From: an uncultured Clostridia bacterium
GTDB lineage: Bacteria > Bacillota > Clostridia > Christensenellales > UBA1242
DNA length: 64,000 nucleotides
Assembly: GCA_934754495.1 (NCBI GenBank)
Contig: CAKVHW010000006.1
Coordinates: 1-64,000, forward strand
Reading direction: 5' to 3'
How positions within the stretch are numbered: the first letter of the stretch is position 1; every line of letters starts with the position of its first letter. The notes below the pieces were generated by a model. It did no database searches. It worked only from the letters and a program-made list of their open reading frames with translations, and was not told the DNA's origin. Of this stretch, positions 38,084 to 47,083 are shown piece by piece. Made by a program: the position numbers and the translations under genes.

Positions 38084-38186
38084 GTTTGTTTTTATATTTA
38101 ATCATGGATTTGCATATTTATGCAATCGCAATATTTTTATAGTTAAGTCCTTGTAGTATATGAAATACTATTTTAATATTGCATAA

Positions 38187-39848
38187 TTATAACACACTTA
38201 AAAATTTTGAAAATCTATTAGTAACTTCATTTTCACCAATAGTTTTAGAAATTGAATATATGTCCAATGAATCTGCTTTTCCAGTAAGCGCAAGCCTAAT
38301 AATCAAGCAATAGTCAGCCATGTTACCTTTAAAAGCATCAGGGTTTGCTTTATATTCTTTATTATTCACAGCAAAACCAAGTTTTTCCGCATCAGCTTTC
38401 AAATCATTAAACCAGTCTTGCTTTTCAGTATAATTATTGTACTTTTTTGAATATTTATTCAACATGGTTTCTATCGTGTTTTTATCAATTTTTTCACTTA
38501 TATGTTCTTTTATATTTGCATAATTATGCAAATTAAACATGTAGTCAAGTTTGGTTTTCACCTCACTCCATTTTGCAATATCTTTTCTAGGTTTGTCACC
38601 ACCCCTATCTATACCAAATACTTTAATAGCATAATCTTTATTGTTTTTTAAGTATTCGCAAAATTCCTTATCGTATTCATTTGCCCAAGCAAGTACACCA
38701 TCGTAAACTTCTTCAGCCGTCATACGAGAGATAAGATTTTTACTAACATCGTTTAATTTTATAAGGTCAAAAGTAGGGCTTCCAGCAGTAATATCTTTTA
38801 CACCAAACTTAAAATCTGTCCATGGCAATGTAGGATTTTGCCTTCTCCACTCTTCAAAGCCAGAATTTATAATATTAAGTAAATATTCAAGAACAGCATT
38901 AATTGGATAACCTTGCTCAAAATAGTATTGCATGTTAAATTCAGGGTCTTTACGCTTGCTAATCTTTCTACGATTTCCGCTTTCTTCGTCAATTTTACAA
39001 ATTAATGGATTATGGCAATACGTCATATGCTTAAATCCTAGCGCATCAAACAGTTCCAAATGTGCAGGTGTACTACTAATATACTCCTCACCCCTTACAA
39101 CAATTGTGGTTCCCATTAAAGTGTCATCAATTGCATGTGCAAAAGCATATGGTGGAATACCGTCATTTTTTAAGATTACAAAATCTTTAGCATTAGCCTT
39201 AGCATCAATTTCACCCTTAATAAGGTCATAAAATTTAATTCTTTCATCGCCGGTGTTTTGAGTTTTTAGCCTTATTGCAAATTTTTCACCATTATCAAGA
39301 TGTTTTTGTACTTCTTCTAAAGATAGATCACGACATGGATCATATTCAAACTTGTCTTCTTCCGCCCACTTATCTTCTCTTAATTGCATAACATCTTCAA
39401 TACCCTCTGTTTTTTTACAAAAGCATGGGAATGCTCTGCCAATTGAAACCAAATATTTAGCAAAAGTTTTGTAAATTTCAGTTCTTTGACTTTGAACATA
39501 AGGTCCATAATTTCCAACATCTACACCATCAAGTGTTTGATATTCATCAAATTTGATATGAAATCTATTTAAAATATCATAGATTACGTCCATGGCACCA
39601 GTTTTTTCACGTTTGCTATCAGTATCTTCAACACGCAAAAACATTACACCATTAGTAACCCTAGTCAAGTTGTAAGAAATAAACATTTGAAAGAAATTTC
39701 CAATATGCATCATACCTGTTGGGCTTGGTGCATAACGTGACACAACTTGTGTTGGCGCCAAATCTCTTTTAGGGTATTTTTTAAAATAGTATTCAGGTGT
39801 TTTATCAATATCTGGATACAACATTTCAGCTAATTTTTTATAGTCCAT
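38187..39848 (-). CDS. gltX: Glutamyl-tRNA synthetase
   Basis: This class I synthetase charges tRNA-Glu (and, in many Firmicutes that lack GlnRS, also tRNA-Gln before amidation). The Rossmann fold opens with SRYAPSPTGMMHIGN, where MHIGN is the HIGH signature. VEDTDSKRE and the GTTIVVRGEEYISSTPAHL block follow, and KISKRKD is the KMSKS loop. The C-terminal helical anticodon-binding part is present. At 553 residues it is longer than the usual 470-500, partly because about 35 residues precede the first strand (KLAEMLYPDIDKTPEYYF), as in a subset of clostridial enzymes. AAGGACG precedes ATG 39848. It is a single-gene unit; the upstream region shows no T-box. Confidence 0.96.
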   Translation of the reverse strand: MDYKKLAEMLYPDIDKTPEYYFKKYPKRDLAPTQVVSRYAPSPTGMMHIGNFFQMFISYNLTRVTNGVMFLRVEDTDSKREKTGAMDVIYDILNRFHIKFDEYQTLDGVDVGNYGPYVQSQRTEIYKTFAKYLVSIGRAFPCFCKKTEGIEDVMQLREDKWAEEDKFEYDPCRDLSLEEVQKHLDNGEKFAIRLKTQNTGDERIKFYDLIKGEIDAKANAKDFVILKNDGIPPYAFAHAIDDTLMGTTIVVRGEEYISSTPAHLELFDALGFKHMTYCHNPLICKIDEESGNRRKISKRKDPEFNMQYYFEQGYPINAVLEYLLNIINSGFEEWRRQNPTLPWTDFKFGVKDITAGSPTFDLIKLNDVSKNLISRMTAEEVYDGVLAWANEYDKEFCEYLKNNKDYAIKVFGIDRGGDKPRKDIAKWSEVKTKLDYMFNLHNYANIKEHISEKIDKNTIETMLNKYSKKYNNYTEKQDWFNDLKADAEKLGFAVNNKEYKANPDAFKGNMADYCLIIRLALTGKADSLDIYSISKTIGENEVTNRFSKFLSVL

Positions 39849-39881
39849 TTTACTCGTCCTTTATCTTATAAATCTTTAATA

Positions 39882-39910
39882 ATTATATCACACTTCAGTA
39901 CAATAAACAA
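39882..39910 (-). promoter_or_regulatory. Promoter of gltX
   Basis: TTGTTT (39905-39910), a 17-bp spacer and TATAAT (39882-39887) on the - strand, with the extended -10 TGTGATATAAT. Confidence 0.7.
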
Positions 39911-39935
39911 CATATAAAGCCCATTATTTACCACA

Positions 39936-39966
39936 AAAAAACCGCCTTAATGTCAAGCGGTTTTTA
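39936..39966 (-). terminator. Rho-independent terminator of the lipoprotein operon
   Basis: AACCGCTT/AAGGCGGTT with a one-base bulge (around 39941-39948 and 39955-39961) sits between A and T tracts, giving seven T after the stem on the - strand. Confidence 0.8.
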
Positions 39967-39981
39967 TTTTTTTTAATATGA

Positions 39982-41103
39982 TTATCTACCAAGTACTAAA
40001 AATTTATCACAGTACTCACCAAAAATTGTGTTTTCAAAACTTTCAATCAAACTAACATTTGCCCTGTCTACATCAGACAACACCTTCTTGTAGTTTTCAA
40101 GTTCGGTTTCACTTAAAATAAGTTTTTGGTTATAAGTGTAATAATCAAGTGTATCATATACCTTTTTGTATACTTCAAATTTTTGTAAAAATGCATTATG
40201 TGCATACAAAAATTCTTCTATTTCACCATCTTTTGTTGCTACTTGTTCTTTTGTTAAATCTCTAACAACAAAATCGCCCTTTTTGTTTAGAATATTGTAA
40301 AACTTAACATATAGTTCTTTTTCAATAGGTAAATCACCTAAATCACACTCGTTAGTACGATCAAAAGCCTTTAGCGCCTTATAATAAATTGCTTGTGAAG
40401 AATTCAAATAAAATTCATCACGTAGTCTATTCACATAAGCCATTTTTACACTTGCATCTTCAGGCATATCATTGCCGTCATACAAATATTTAACTTGCAT
40501 ATCTCTAAATTTGTTTACAAAATTAGAATAACTTTCAATCAATCTATTAAATTGATATGAATATTCAGTTAGGTTGGATCTAATGGCACCGGTAAATGTC
40601 ATCACATTAATATCCGCTTCAACCTTTTTACGTGCAACTTCAAATTTTCTAATGTCTGTTTTTAAACCTTCAGTAGCATCAAACAAGGCATTAAGTTCAG
40701 CCTTTTCAACATCTTTTAGTTTGATTGCTTCATAAAAACTTGTAGCTGAATCGCCAGAGCAATATTTATCATAATACTCGCTAATACTAGTTAGAACACC
40801 TTGTTCAAAATAGCGAAGTGCATAATATCTTCTGTAAAGAGGTTTAGCAGCCTCAAAATCGGTTTCAACAGGTGCACCATCTTTTAATAGTTTTGCCATT
40901 TCACCAGAATACGTAATGTAAAGTTGGTTTGAAACAACACCATCATCACCCTTTTTAAAGATATATGCATTATCTTTATCGGTTTTTATTTCAATGTACA
41001 TATTGCTTATGTTTTCAGGGGTTTTGTTTTTGCCACACCCCACCATTACGCCAACAGCACAAAGCGACACAAGAAGCATACAACAAATTTTTTTAAACAT
41101 CAT
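39982..41103 (-). CDS. Lipoprotein of unknown function, helical
   Basis: The signal peptide has the lipobox GVMVGC with Cys23, so the mature protein should be lipid-anchored on the outer face of the membrane. The remaining 350 residues are mostly amphipathic helices, with long stretches such as DVEKAELNALFDATEGLKTDI. No known domain is recognised. A segment around residues 180-230 (SYSNFVNKFRDMQVKYLYDG) resembles one in the upstream membrane protein (NYSDLILKVKEFVIKYVFDS), so the two may be distant paralogues. It lies 44 bp after that gene and probably shares its promoter. GGAG precedes two adjacent ATG codons; the second (41100) has the better spacing. Confidence 0.85.
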   Translation of the reverse strand: MMFKKICCMLLVSLCAVGVMVGCGKNKTPENISNMYIEIKTDKDNAYIFKKGDDGVVSNQLYITYSGEMAKLLKDGAPVETDFEAAKPLYRRYYALRYFEQGVLTSISEYYDKYCSGDSATSFYEAIKLKDVEKAELNALFDATEGLKTDIRKFEVARKKVEADINVMTFTGAIRSNLTEYSYQFNRLIESYSNFVNKFRDMQVKYLYDGNDMPEDASVKMAYVNRLRDEFYLNSSQAIYYKALKAFDRTNECDLGDLPIEKELYVKFYNILNKKGDFVVRDLTKEQVATKDGEIEEFLYAHNAFLQKFEVYKKVYDTLDYYTYNQKLILSETELENYKKVLSDVDRANVSLIESFENTIFGEYCDKFLVLGR

Positions 41104-41147
41104 AATCTCCTTTTAAAGAAATTTTAAAAACATGAAAAATGTCGTTT

Positions 41148-42470
41148 TTATCTACTAAAACCATAACAAGCCAAAACATATTGTATGCTTGGCACACAAA
41201 TATCAACAATGCTAAATCCAGCTGGAGCACTCATAAACTCGCTTTTTCTTGAATGCGACAAAATTGTAATAAGTTCGTTTAAATAGCCATTGTTTACAAT
41301 ATATGTGTAGCTTTCTACAAGCTTTGATGCTTTAAGTTTTTGAATGGCTTGCTCACTTGATTCATCGCCAACAACTGCAGTTACACTACCCACTTTATAG
41401 AATGAGTCCACATTTACATTTACTGCACTTGTCAATTCGTTTGTTTCGCCGTCTTTAATAACATAGTTTGGTCCCGAACAAACCAACCATTTGCCAGCAT
41501 TATTTTGTCTATAATATGTAGAGCCTTTTGTAATAATTAAAGCAGTATCACCACTTTCGTTTACTGTTACAAGTTTTGGAACATACACATAACTTTCTGA
41601 AATTACACTTCCAGCCTTAACCATAACAATACTATCAAGATCCAACTGTGAGAATGTGCAAACATCGGTCAATAAATTGATTGAGTTTAAGCGACTTTCA
41701 TCACTTACACCATCTTTAATGATACCAAAGTCAGTATTTACAGCATTTTTAATAGAATAAAGCAAGATATCGTTTGTTGTAATATCTTTATCATTAATGA
41801 TTGAACTATCAAAAACATATTTAATTACAAATTCCTTAACCTTTAAAATAAGGTCAGAATAATTTTTTAAACATTCCCTATACGAAACCACTGCATTGTA
41901 ATATCTATTAGAAAGCTCTAATGCAAAGTTTTCATTAGCATTACCAGCATTAATAATACTATTTTGCATAGAAATAATAGAATTTAACTTAATGTTTAGT
42001 TCACTATAAGAGGTTTTGTATGCTTTAATTGCTTTTGCAATGTCTTTTTGAGTATTTTTAGAAACATTTTTGCCAGCTTGCGTGTATGCAAAATAATAGT
42101 CAAAAATCGCACTAAGTTTGTCGTCCATAGCCTTACAACTTATTACAACACGTGTTGTTTCATTTACATTTAGTTCAAAAGAACTTCCTGAGGTATATAG
42201 TAAATTACTATTAGTACGGCAAACCTCTCCATCATAAATAGGATTAATTGATGCAACAACTGTTTGCTGTTGATTAATAAGGTTTATTTTATCTTCAACC
42301 CTATTAGACGAAATGGCATCAGTACCTGTTTGTTGTTTGTACTCCATAACTTCAGATAGTTTTAAAAAAACAACATCATCACCGGCAGGTTTAAAGAATA
42401 TAAAATAAATACCAAAACCAAGACCGGTTAGTATCAAAATAGTAACAACAACTCTTAAAAATACTTTCAT
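41148..42470 (-). CDS. Single-pass membrane protein of unknown function
   Basis: An N-terminal membrane helix (residues 5-27, LRVVVTILILTGLGFGIYFIFF) holds an extracellular part of about 410 residues. The first half is alpha-helical (DIAKAIKAYKTSYSELNIKLNSIISMQNSI), and the second half appears mixed, with strands such as ESYVYVPKLVTV and TALIITKGSTYYR. No family is recognised. It is the first gene of a two-gene unit with the lipoprotein at 39982-41103, and the helical regions of the two look related. The pair may form an envelope complex; this is inference from order and similarity only. GAGG precedes ATG 42470. Confidence 0.82.
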   Translation of the reverse strand: MKVFLRVVVTILILTGLGFGIYFIFFKPAGDDVVFLKLSEVMEYKQQTGTDAISSNRVEDKINLINQQQTVVASINPIYDGEVCRTNSNLLYTSGSSFELNVNETTRVVISCKAMDDKLSAIFDYYFAYTQAGKNVSKNTQKDIAKAIKAYKTSYSELNIKLNSIISMQNSIINAGNANENFALELSNRYYNAVVSYRECLKNYSDLILKVKEFVIKYVFDSSIINDKDITTNDILLYSIKNAVNTDFGIIKDGVSDESRLNSINLLTDVCTFSQLDLDSIVMVKAGSVISESYVYVPKLVTVNESGDTALIITKGSTYYRQNNAGKWLVCSGPNYVIKDGETNELTSAVNVNVDSFYKVGSVTAVVGDESSEQAIQKLKASKLVESYTYIVNNGYLNELITILSHSRKSEFMSAPAGFSIVDICVPSIQYVLACYGFSR

Positions 42471-42507
42471 TGCAACCTCGAAAAATATATTCTATTTATA
42501 TATTTAT

Positions 42508-42537
42508 ATAATACATTATCAATATTGAATTAGTCAA
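42508..42537 (-). promoter_or_regulatory. Promoter of the membrane protein/lipoprotein pair
   Basis: TTGACT (42532-42537), an 18-bp spacer and TATTAT (42508-42513) on the - strand, about 40 bp upstream of the start at 42470. Confidence 0.6.
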
Positions 42538-42560
42538 ACCATTTAAGGCAATAATAAAAA

Positions 42561-43289
42561 TTATTTACCATAATCTACATTTACTAGTACAAGACCTTTT
42601 GCTTCAGCAGTTTTACCAGCAAGATTTCTATTCTTTCCAGCAATAATTTCACTCATTGGCATTGTTATTTTACCCCTACCAATATCAATAAGTGTCCCAA
42701 CAATAATTCTTACCATATTATATAAAAATCCATTGCCCGTAACTTCAAACACATATAAGCCATTATCGCAATTTATACTCGCATTATATATGTTTCTATC
42801 ATAATCTTTTACACTACTATGCATAGCACAAAATGATTTGAAATTATGCTCTCCGTTTAGCCATTTTACAGCAGTTTGCATAGTACTTAAATTAAGGTTG
42901 TATTTTACAAAACTTGCATACTTATCATAATATGGGTTATTTACTCTACCAGTGTAAAAATAATACCTATAAGTCTTTTTCTTAGCATCATATCTTGCAT
43001 TAAATTTTTCATCAGTTTGCTCAATAGAAATAATTCTAATATCATTTGGCAAAACCGCATTTAAGTGCCCCACCACATCGCTTTTTAGTTTTTCAGCATC
43101 AAAATGTGCCACTTGACATATGGCGCTCACTTCCGCATCAGTTCTTCCACTTGCAAAAAGATTAATGTTTTGATTGGTTACTAAAAACATCGCTTTTTCC
43201 ATGGTTTCTTGAATTGTCTCTTTGTTGTTTTGAGTCTGCCAGCCACAATAATTTGTGCCATCATATGCAATTTTCATTAAATATCTCAT
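42561..43289 (-). CDS. truA: tRNA pseudouridine38-40 synthase TruA
   Basis: TruA makes pseudouridine at positions 38-40 of the tRNA anticodon arm. Recognisable blocks are KIAYDGTNYCGWQTQ, the catalytic Asp in SGRTDAEVSA, ILNAVLPNDI-like text (LNAVLPNDIRI), YRYYFYTG and the C-terminal FEVTGNGFLYNMVRIIVGTL. The active-site motif is GRTDAEVSA where nearly all TruA proteins have GRTDAGVHA; the Asp is kept but the next conserved Gly and His are not. About 242 residues, normal. Candidate starts are ATG 43289 (used here) and ATG 43277, the latter 7 nt after GAG; an in-frame TTG at 43304 is less likely. A -10 box lies so close to ATG 43289 that the mRNA may be nearly leaderless. Divergent from the PFOR gene. 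Confidence 0.93.
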   Translation of the reverse strand: MRYLMKIAYDGTNYCGWQTQNNKETIQETMEKAMFLVTNQNINLFASGRTDAEVSAICQVAHFDAEKLKSDVVGHLNAVLPNDIRIISIEQTDEKFNARYDAKKKTYRYYFYTGRVNNPYYDKYASFVKYNLNLSTMQTAVKWLNGEHNFKSFCAMHSSVKDYDRNIYNASINCDNGLYVFEVTGNGFLYNMVRIIVGTLIDIGRGKITMPMSEIIAGKNRNLAGKTAEAKGLVLVNVDYGK

Positions 43290-43295
43290 AGTTTT

Positions 43296-43323
43296 ATTGT
43301 ACAACTTTTTTCATTAAAATCAA
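43296..43323 (-). promoter_or_regulatory. Promoter of truA
   Basis: TTGATT (43318-43323), a 16-bp spacer and TACAAT (43296-43301) on the - strand. Only 6 bp separate the -10 from ATG 43289, so transcription would begin at or beside the start codon. Confidence 0.5.
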
Positions 43324-43351
43324 AAAGTTTTTTAAGATATTTTTAATATGT

Positions 43352-43381
43352 TTGACTTTAATAAATAATAAATTATATAAT
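43352..43381 (+). promoter_or_regulatory. Promoter of the PFOR gene
   Basis: TTGACT (43352-43357), an 18-bp spacer and TATAAT (43376-43381), about 30 bp upstream of the start codon. Confidence 0.7.
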
Positions 43382-43411
43382 TAACTAATACTAATATGGA
43401 GGTTAATAATT

Positions 43412-46400
43412 TTGAGTAAAATTACCGTAGATGGCAATAATGCAACAGCAAAAATAGCCTATGCATTTAGTGAAATTGCCACAATATACCCTATAACACC
43501 TAGTAGCACCATGGCGGAAGTTTGCGATGAAATGAGTTCTCGCGGTGTAAATAATCTGTTCGGAAAGCCAGTAAAGGTTGTTGAAATGCAATCAGAAGGT
43601 GGTGCTAGTGGTGCTTTACACGGAAGCCTTAGTAGCGGTGCTCTAACAACAACTTTTACAGCCAGTCAGGGATTACTTTTAATGATTCCAAACATGTATA
43701 AAATCGCAGGAGAACTACTTCCTTGTGTTATGCATGTAAGTGCACGTACTATTGCAACACATGCCCTATCTATATTTGGCGACCACAGCGATGTTATGGC
43801 TGTTAGACAAACTGGTTGGGCAATGTTATGTTCTTCATCCGTTCAAGAATGCCAAGATTTAGCACTTGTTGCCCACCTTGCAACATTAAGATCATCGGTG
43901 CCTTTCGTACACTTTTTTGATGGTTTCCGTACAAGTCACGAACTTAACACAATTGAAGATATCGACCTTGAAAAAGTAAAACCATACATTCCTTATGATA
44001 AAATTGAAAAGTTTAAACAACGTGGACTAAGTTCTTCTAATCCACATATGCAAGGTACGGCTCAAAACCCCGATATTTACTTCCAAAACCGTGAAGCATG
44101 CAACATGTATTACCAAAATGTTCCACTAAATGTAAAGAAAGCAATACAAGATGTTTATGAAATCACTGGTAGAAAATATGGGCTTATGGAATACTATGGG
44201 CATCCTAAAGCAAACAACATTATTATACTTATGGGCAGTGGCGTAAGCACAGCAGAAGAAACAGTTGATTATCTTAATAACAATGGCTATAAAGTTGGAC
44301 TTATTAAAGTTAGATTATATCGCCCATTTGATATTGCTTCACTTATCAACGCTCTACCAAAAACAGTTAAAAAAATTGCAGTATTAGACAGAACAAAAGA
44401 AGCCGGAGCTCAAGGCGAACCATTATATAAAGATGTTGTATGCGCCCTAGCCGAAGCAGGATATGGCAATATTGAAGTAGTTGGTGGAAGATACGGTCTT
44501 GGTAGTAAAGAATTTACACCAGCAATGGTTAAAGCCGTATTTGACAACCTAAAACAAAAATCTCCAAAGAATCATTTTACAGTTGGCATTAAAGACGATG
44601 TAACATATCGTAGTCTTGATATTGATAACGACCTAAATATTCATGGCAAAGAAACAAAGAATTGCAAGTTCTACGGATATGGTGGAGATGGTACAGTAAG
44701 TGCCAATAAAAACAGCATTAAAATAATCACCGACAACACTAAAATGTATGGTCAAGCATACTTTGAATACGACAGTAAAAAAACAGGCAATGCAACAGTG
44801 TGTCACTTAAGATTTTCGGATAAGCCAATTAAAAGCAGTTACTTAGTACAAAACATGGATTTTGTTGCAGTTCACAACCAAACATACCTTACAAAGTACA
44901 ACGTATTAAAGGGCTTAAAAAATGGCGGAACACTACTTATTAATACAGAATGGAATTTAGAAGAATTAACAAAGATACTTCCAAATGACATAAAAAAGGA
45001 AATATATGATAAAAAACTAAATGTTTTTGTCATAGACGCTTACTCTATTGCCAAAAACTTGGGTTTGGGTAGTAAAATTAACCTTATAATGCAATCAGCA
45101 TTTTTCAAGCTTTTAAACCTAATTCCTTATGAAAAAGCAAAAGAGCAAATGAAATTATTTGCTAAAAAGAGTTATGGAAAGAAAGGTGAAGCTGTTCTTA
45201 ATATGAACTATTCAGCAATTGATAGTGCTGAAGAACACCTACATCAACTTGAAATTCCAGCAACATGGGGAATTGAAAAACATGATTGCAAAACATGTTC
45301 ACACCCATGCAAATATTTCACAGAATATATTAATCCAATTCAAAAAATGGAAGGAAATAGTCTACCAGTAAGCAAGTTCTCTCCAGACGGACATGTGCCA
45401 ACAAATACCACACAATATGAAAAACGTGGTATCGCCCCTATGCTTCCATGCTGGAATAGTAAAAATTGTATACAGTGCAACATGTGTGCTTTTGTGTGTC
45501 CACATGCAGCAATTAGACCACGTTTGATTGATCCAAACTCTATTACAAATAAGCCAGACACCCTATCTCCTGTAGATGCAATTGGCGAGCCATATTACAA
45601 ATATGTAATGCAGGTTAGCCCAGAAGATTGTACAGGCTGTGGCGTTTGTGCAAGTGTATGTCCTGCCAAAAATAAGGCGATAACCATGGTTGAAGCAAGC
45701 GAAATATTTAAGAAGGAAAAACAAAATTATTATTATGTAAATTCACTTACACCACAAAAATCAAAATTATTCAACGAGTTCACTGTTAAAGGTAGTCAAT
45801 ACAATCTACCATACTTTGAATTTAGCGGAGCATGTGCAGGTTGTGGTGAAACACCTTATATTAAAGTTGTCTCTCAATTATTTGGTAATCGAATGATTAT
45901 TGCAAATGCAACCGGTTGTTCAAGCATTTATGGTGCAAGCTCACCTACCAGCCCCTACGTTAAAGATAAAGACGGAAATGGTGTTGCATGGGCAAACAGT
46001 TTATTTGAAGATAATGCGGAATTTGGTTATGGAATAAAACTTGGTTTAAATTATCAGCAAGACACATTAAAAGAAAAACTTAATGAATTTAAAACCTTAA
46101 AGAAAACAAAGGTAAATAAAGTAATTGATGAATATTTGCAAGAACCAAACAAAATTAATCAACGAGAACTTGGTAAACAAATAGTAGAAAAATTAAAAGA
46201 GATTAACTCATCCGATGAGAAAACAAATCAATTAATTAAAGAAATTACAGCAATGTCAAATCACTTTGTTACCGAATCAATGTGGATTATTGGTGGCGAT
46301 GGCTGGGCTTATGATATAGGCTACGGCGGATTAGATCACATTCTTGCTAGCGGTGAAGATGTTAATATTTTAGTATTAGACACCGAAATTTATAGCAACA

Positions 46401-46915
46401 CAGGCGGACAAGCAAGTAAAGCTACTCCAAAAGGTGCGGTTGTAAAATTTGCAAATAACGGAAAACGCACAAACAAAAAAGACTTAGGACTTATGGCAAC
46501 AACATATAAAGATGTATATGTTGCAAAAGTTGCTATGGGCGCAAATATGAACCAATTCCTAACAGCAGTTAAAGAAGCTGAAAATTACAAAGGTGTGTCT
46601 TTAATAATTGCATATGCTCCATGTATCGACCATGGCTTCAACATGAGTAATAGCCAATTGGAAATGAAACGTGCAGTTGAATGCGGTTACTGGCAACTAT
46701 GGAGATTTAATCCAGAACTTCTTCAACAAGGAAAAAGCGGATATATTCTAGATAGTCCAGAACCAAAACTAGACTTTAACGAATTCTTGCTTGGTGAAAA
46801 TAGATACAAACAATTATTTAAAAGAGATGAGGCATTAGCAAAACAATTATTCGAAGAAACAAAAACAAAAGCCCTTTCAACTTATGCAGAACTAAAGAAA
46901 TTAGCAGAAAACTAA
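43412..46915 (+). CDS. Pyruvate:ferredoxin (flavodoxin) oxidoreductase, single chain
   Basis: The enzyme oxidises pyruvate with CoA to acetyl-CoA and CO2 and reduces ferredoxin; it is a hallmark of anaerobic metabolism. The 1167 residues hold all domains in order: domain I (IYPITPSSTMAE), domain II, the CoA/linker region (VSKFSPDGHVP, YEKRGIAP), a two-cluster ferredoxin domain (CIQCNMCAFVCPHA and CTGCGVCASVCP), the proximal-cluster cysteines (GACAGCGETPY) and the thiamine diphosphate site (GGDGWAYDIGYGGLDH, DTEIYSNTGGQAS). The start is TTG 43412, with GGAGG 9 nt upstream, giving MSKITVDGNNA. An unusual CKTCSHPC motif sits between the linker strand PATWGIE and the family segment, where other PFORs have no cysteines. 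Single-gene unit. Usual symbols are nifJ or por. Confidence 0.97.
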   Translation: MSKITVDGNNATAKIAYAFSEIATIYPITPSSTMAEVCDEMSSRGVNNLFGKPVKVVEMQSEGGASGALHGSLSSGALTTTFTASQGLLLMIPNMYKIAGELLPCVMHVSARTIATHALSIFGDHSDVMAVRQTGWAMLCSSSVQECQDLALVAHLATLRSSVPFVHFFDGFRTSHELNTIEDIDLEKVKPYIPYDKIEKFKQRGLSSSNPHMQGTAQNPDIYFQNREACNMYYQNVPLNVKKAIQDVYEITGRKYGLMEYYGHPKANNIIILMGSGVSTAEETVDYLNNNGYKVGLIKVRLYRPFDIASLINALPKTVKKIAVLDRTKEAGAQGEPLYKDVVCALAEAGYGNIEVVGGRYGLGSKEFTPAMVKAVFDNLKQKSPKNHFTVGIKDDVTYRSLDIDNDLNIHGKETKNCKFYGYGGDGTVSANKNSIKIITDNTKMYGQAYFEYDSKKTGNATVCHLRFSDKPIKSSYLVQNMDFVAVHNQTYLTKYNVLKGLKNGGTLLINTEWNLEELTKILPNDIKKEIYDKKLNVFVIDAYSIAKNLGLGSKINLIMQSAFFKLLNLIPYEKAKEQMKLFAKKSYGKKGEAVLNMNYSAIDSAEEHLHQLEIPATWGIEKHDCKTCSHPCKYFTEYINPIQKMEGNSLPVSKFSPDGHVPTNTTQYEKRGIAPMLPCWNSKNCIQCNMCAFVCPHAAIRPRLIDPNSITNKPDTLSPVDAIGEPYYKYVMQVSPEDCTGCGVCASVCPAKNKAITMVEASEIFKKEKQNYYYVNSLTPQKSKLFNEFTVKGSQYNLPYFEFSGACAGCGETPYIKVVSQLFGNRMIIANATGCSSIYGASSPTSPYVKDKDGNGVAWANSLFEDNAEFGYGIKLGLNYQQDTLKEKLNEFKTLKKTKVNKVIDEYLQEPNKINQRELGKQIVEKLKEINSSDEKTNQLIKEITAMSNHFVTESMWIIGGDGWAYDIGYGGLDHILASGEDVNILVLDTEIYSNTGGQASKATPKGAVVKFANNGKRTNKKDLGLMATTYKDVYVAKVAMGANMNQFLTAVKEAENYKGVSLIIAYAPCIDHGFNMSNSQLEMKRAVECGYWQLWRFNPELLQQGKSGYILDSPEPKLDFNEFLLGENRYKQLFKRDEALAKQLFEETKTKALSTYAELKKLAEN

Positions 46916-46936
46916 AACAAATAAATATTTAAAAAC

Positions 46937-46973
46937 AAAAAAGAGTTGGTTATGCAAGACCAACTCTTTTTTT
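46937..46973. terminator. Bidirectional terminator between PFOR and tkt
   Basis: AAAAGAGTTGGT/ACCAACTCTTTT with an 8-nt loop, A-rich on the left and T-rich on the right. It ends the + strand PFOR transcript and can also end - strand transcription from tkt. Confidence 0.93.
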
Positions 46974-47083
46974 ACTGCTTACAGTAATCAAGATAAAACA
47001 TTAAATAATTTATAAATTATTTGTTTTACATTATTATTTTAGCCAAAATTCGTCAAAATATTCAATAATTTTTAAAAACAATT

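Larger units (their letters stand above)
37430..38186. other. 757-bp regulatory region upstream of the giant gene
   Basis: No gene of normal size is seen. In - strand order: the gltX terminator (38044-38083), a featureless A+T-rich stretch, an 11-3-11 palindrome (37804-37828), a consensus promoter (37725-37753), then a leader of about 290 nt to the giant gene. The leader can form a TGTGAAA/TTTCACA stem and a GTCATT/AATGAC stem, but no riboswitch class is recognised. A 13-codon frame (MSVFGLLLVYLFS) near 37980-37990 is not considered a gene. Confidence 0.6.

Noticed and set aside
39849..39935. T-box or other tRNA-sensing leader upstream of gltX
   Set aside because: The leader is only about 30 nt and has none of the T-box conserved sequence.
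43403..43591. 62-codon - strand frame at the start of PFOR
   Set aside because: Antisense to the well-supported PFOR N-terminus, Cys/Tyr-rich and without a ribosome binding site.
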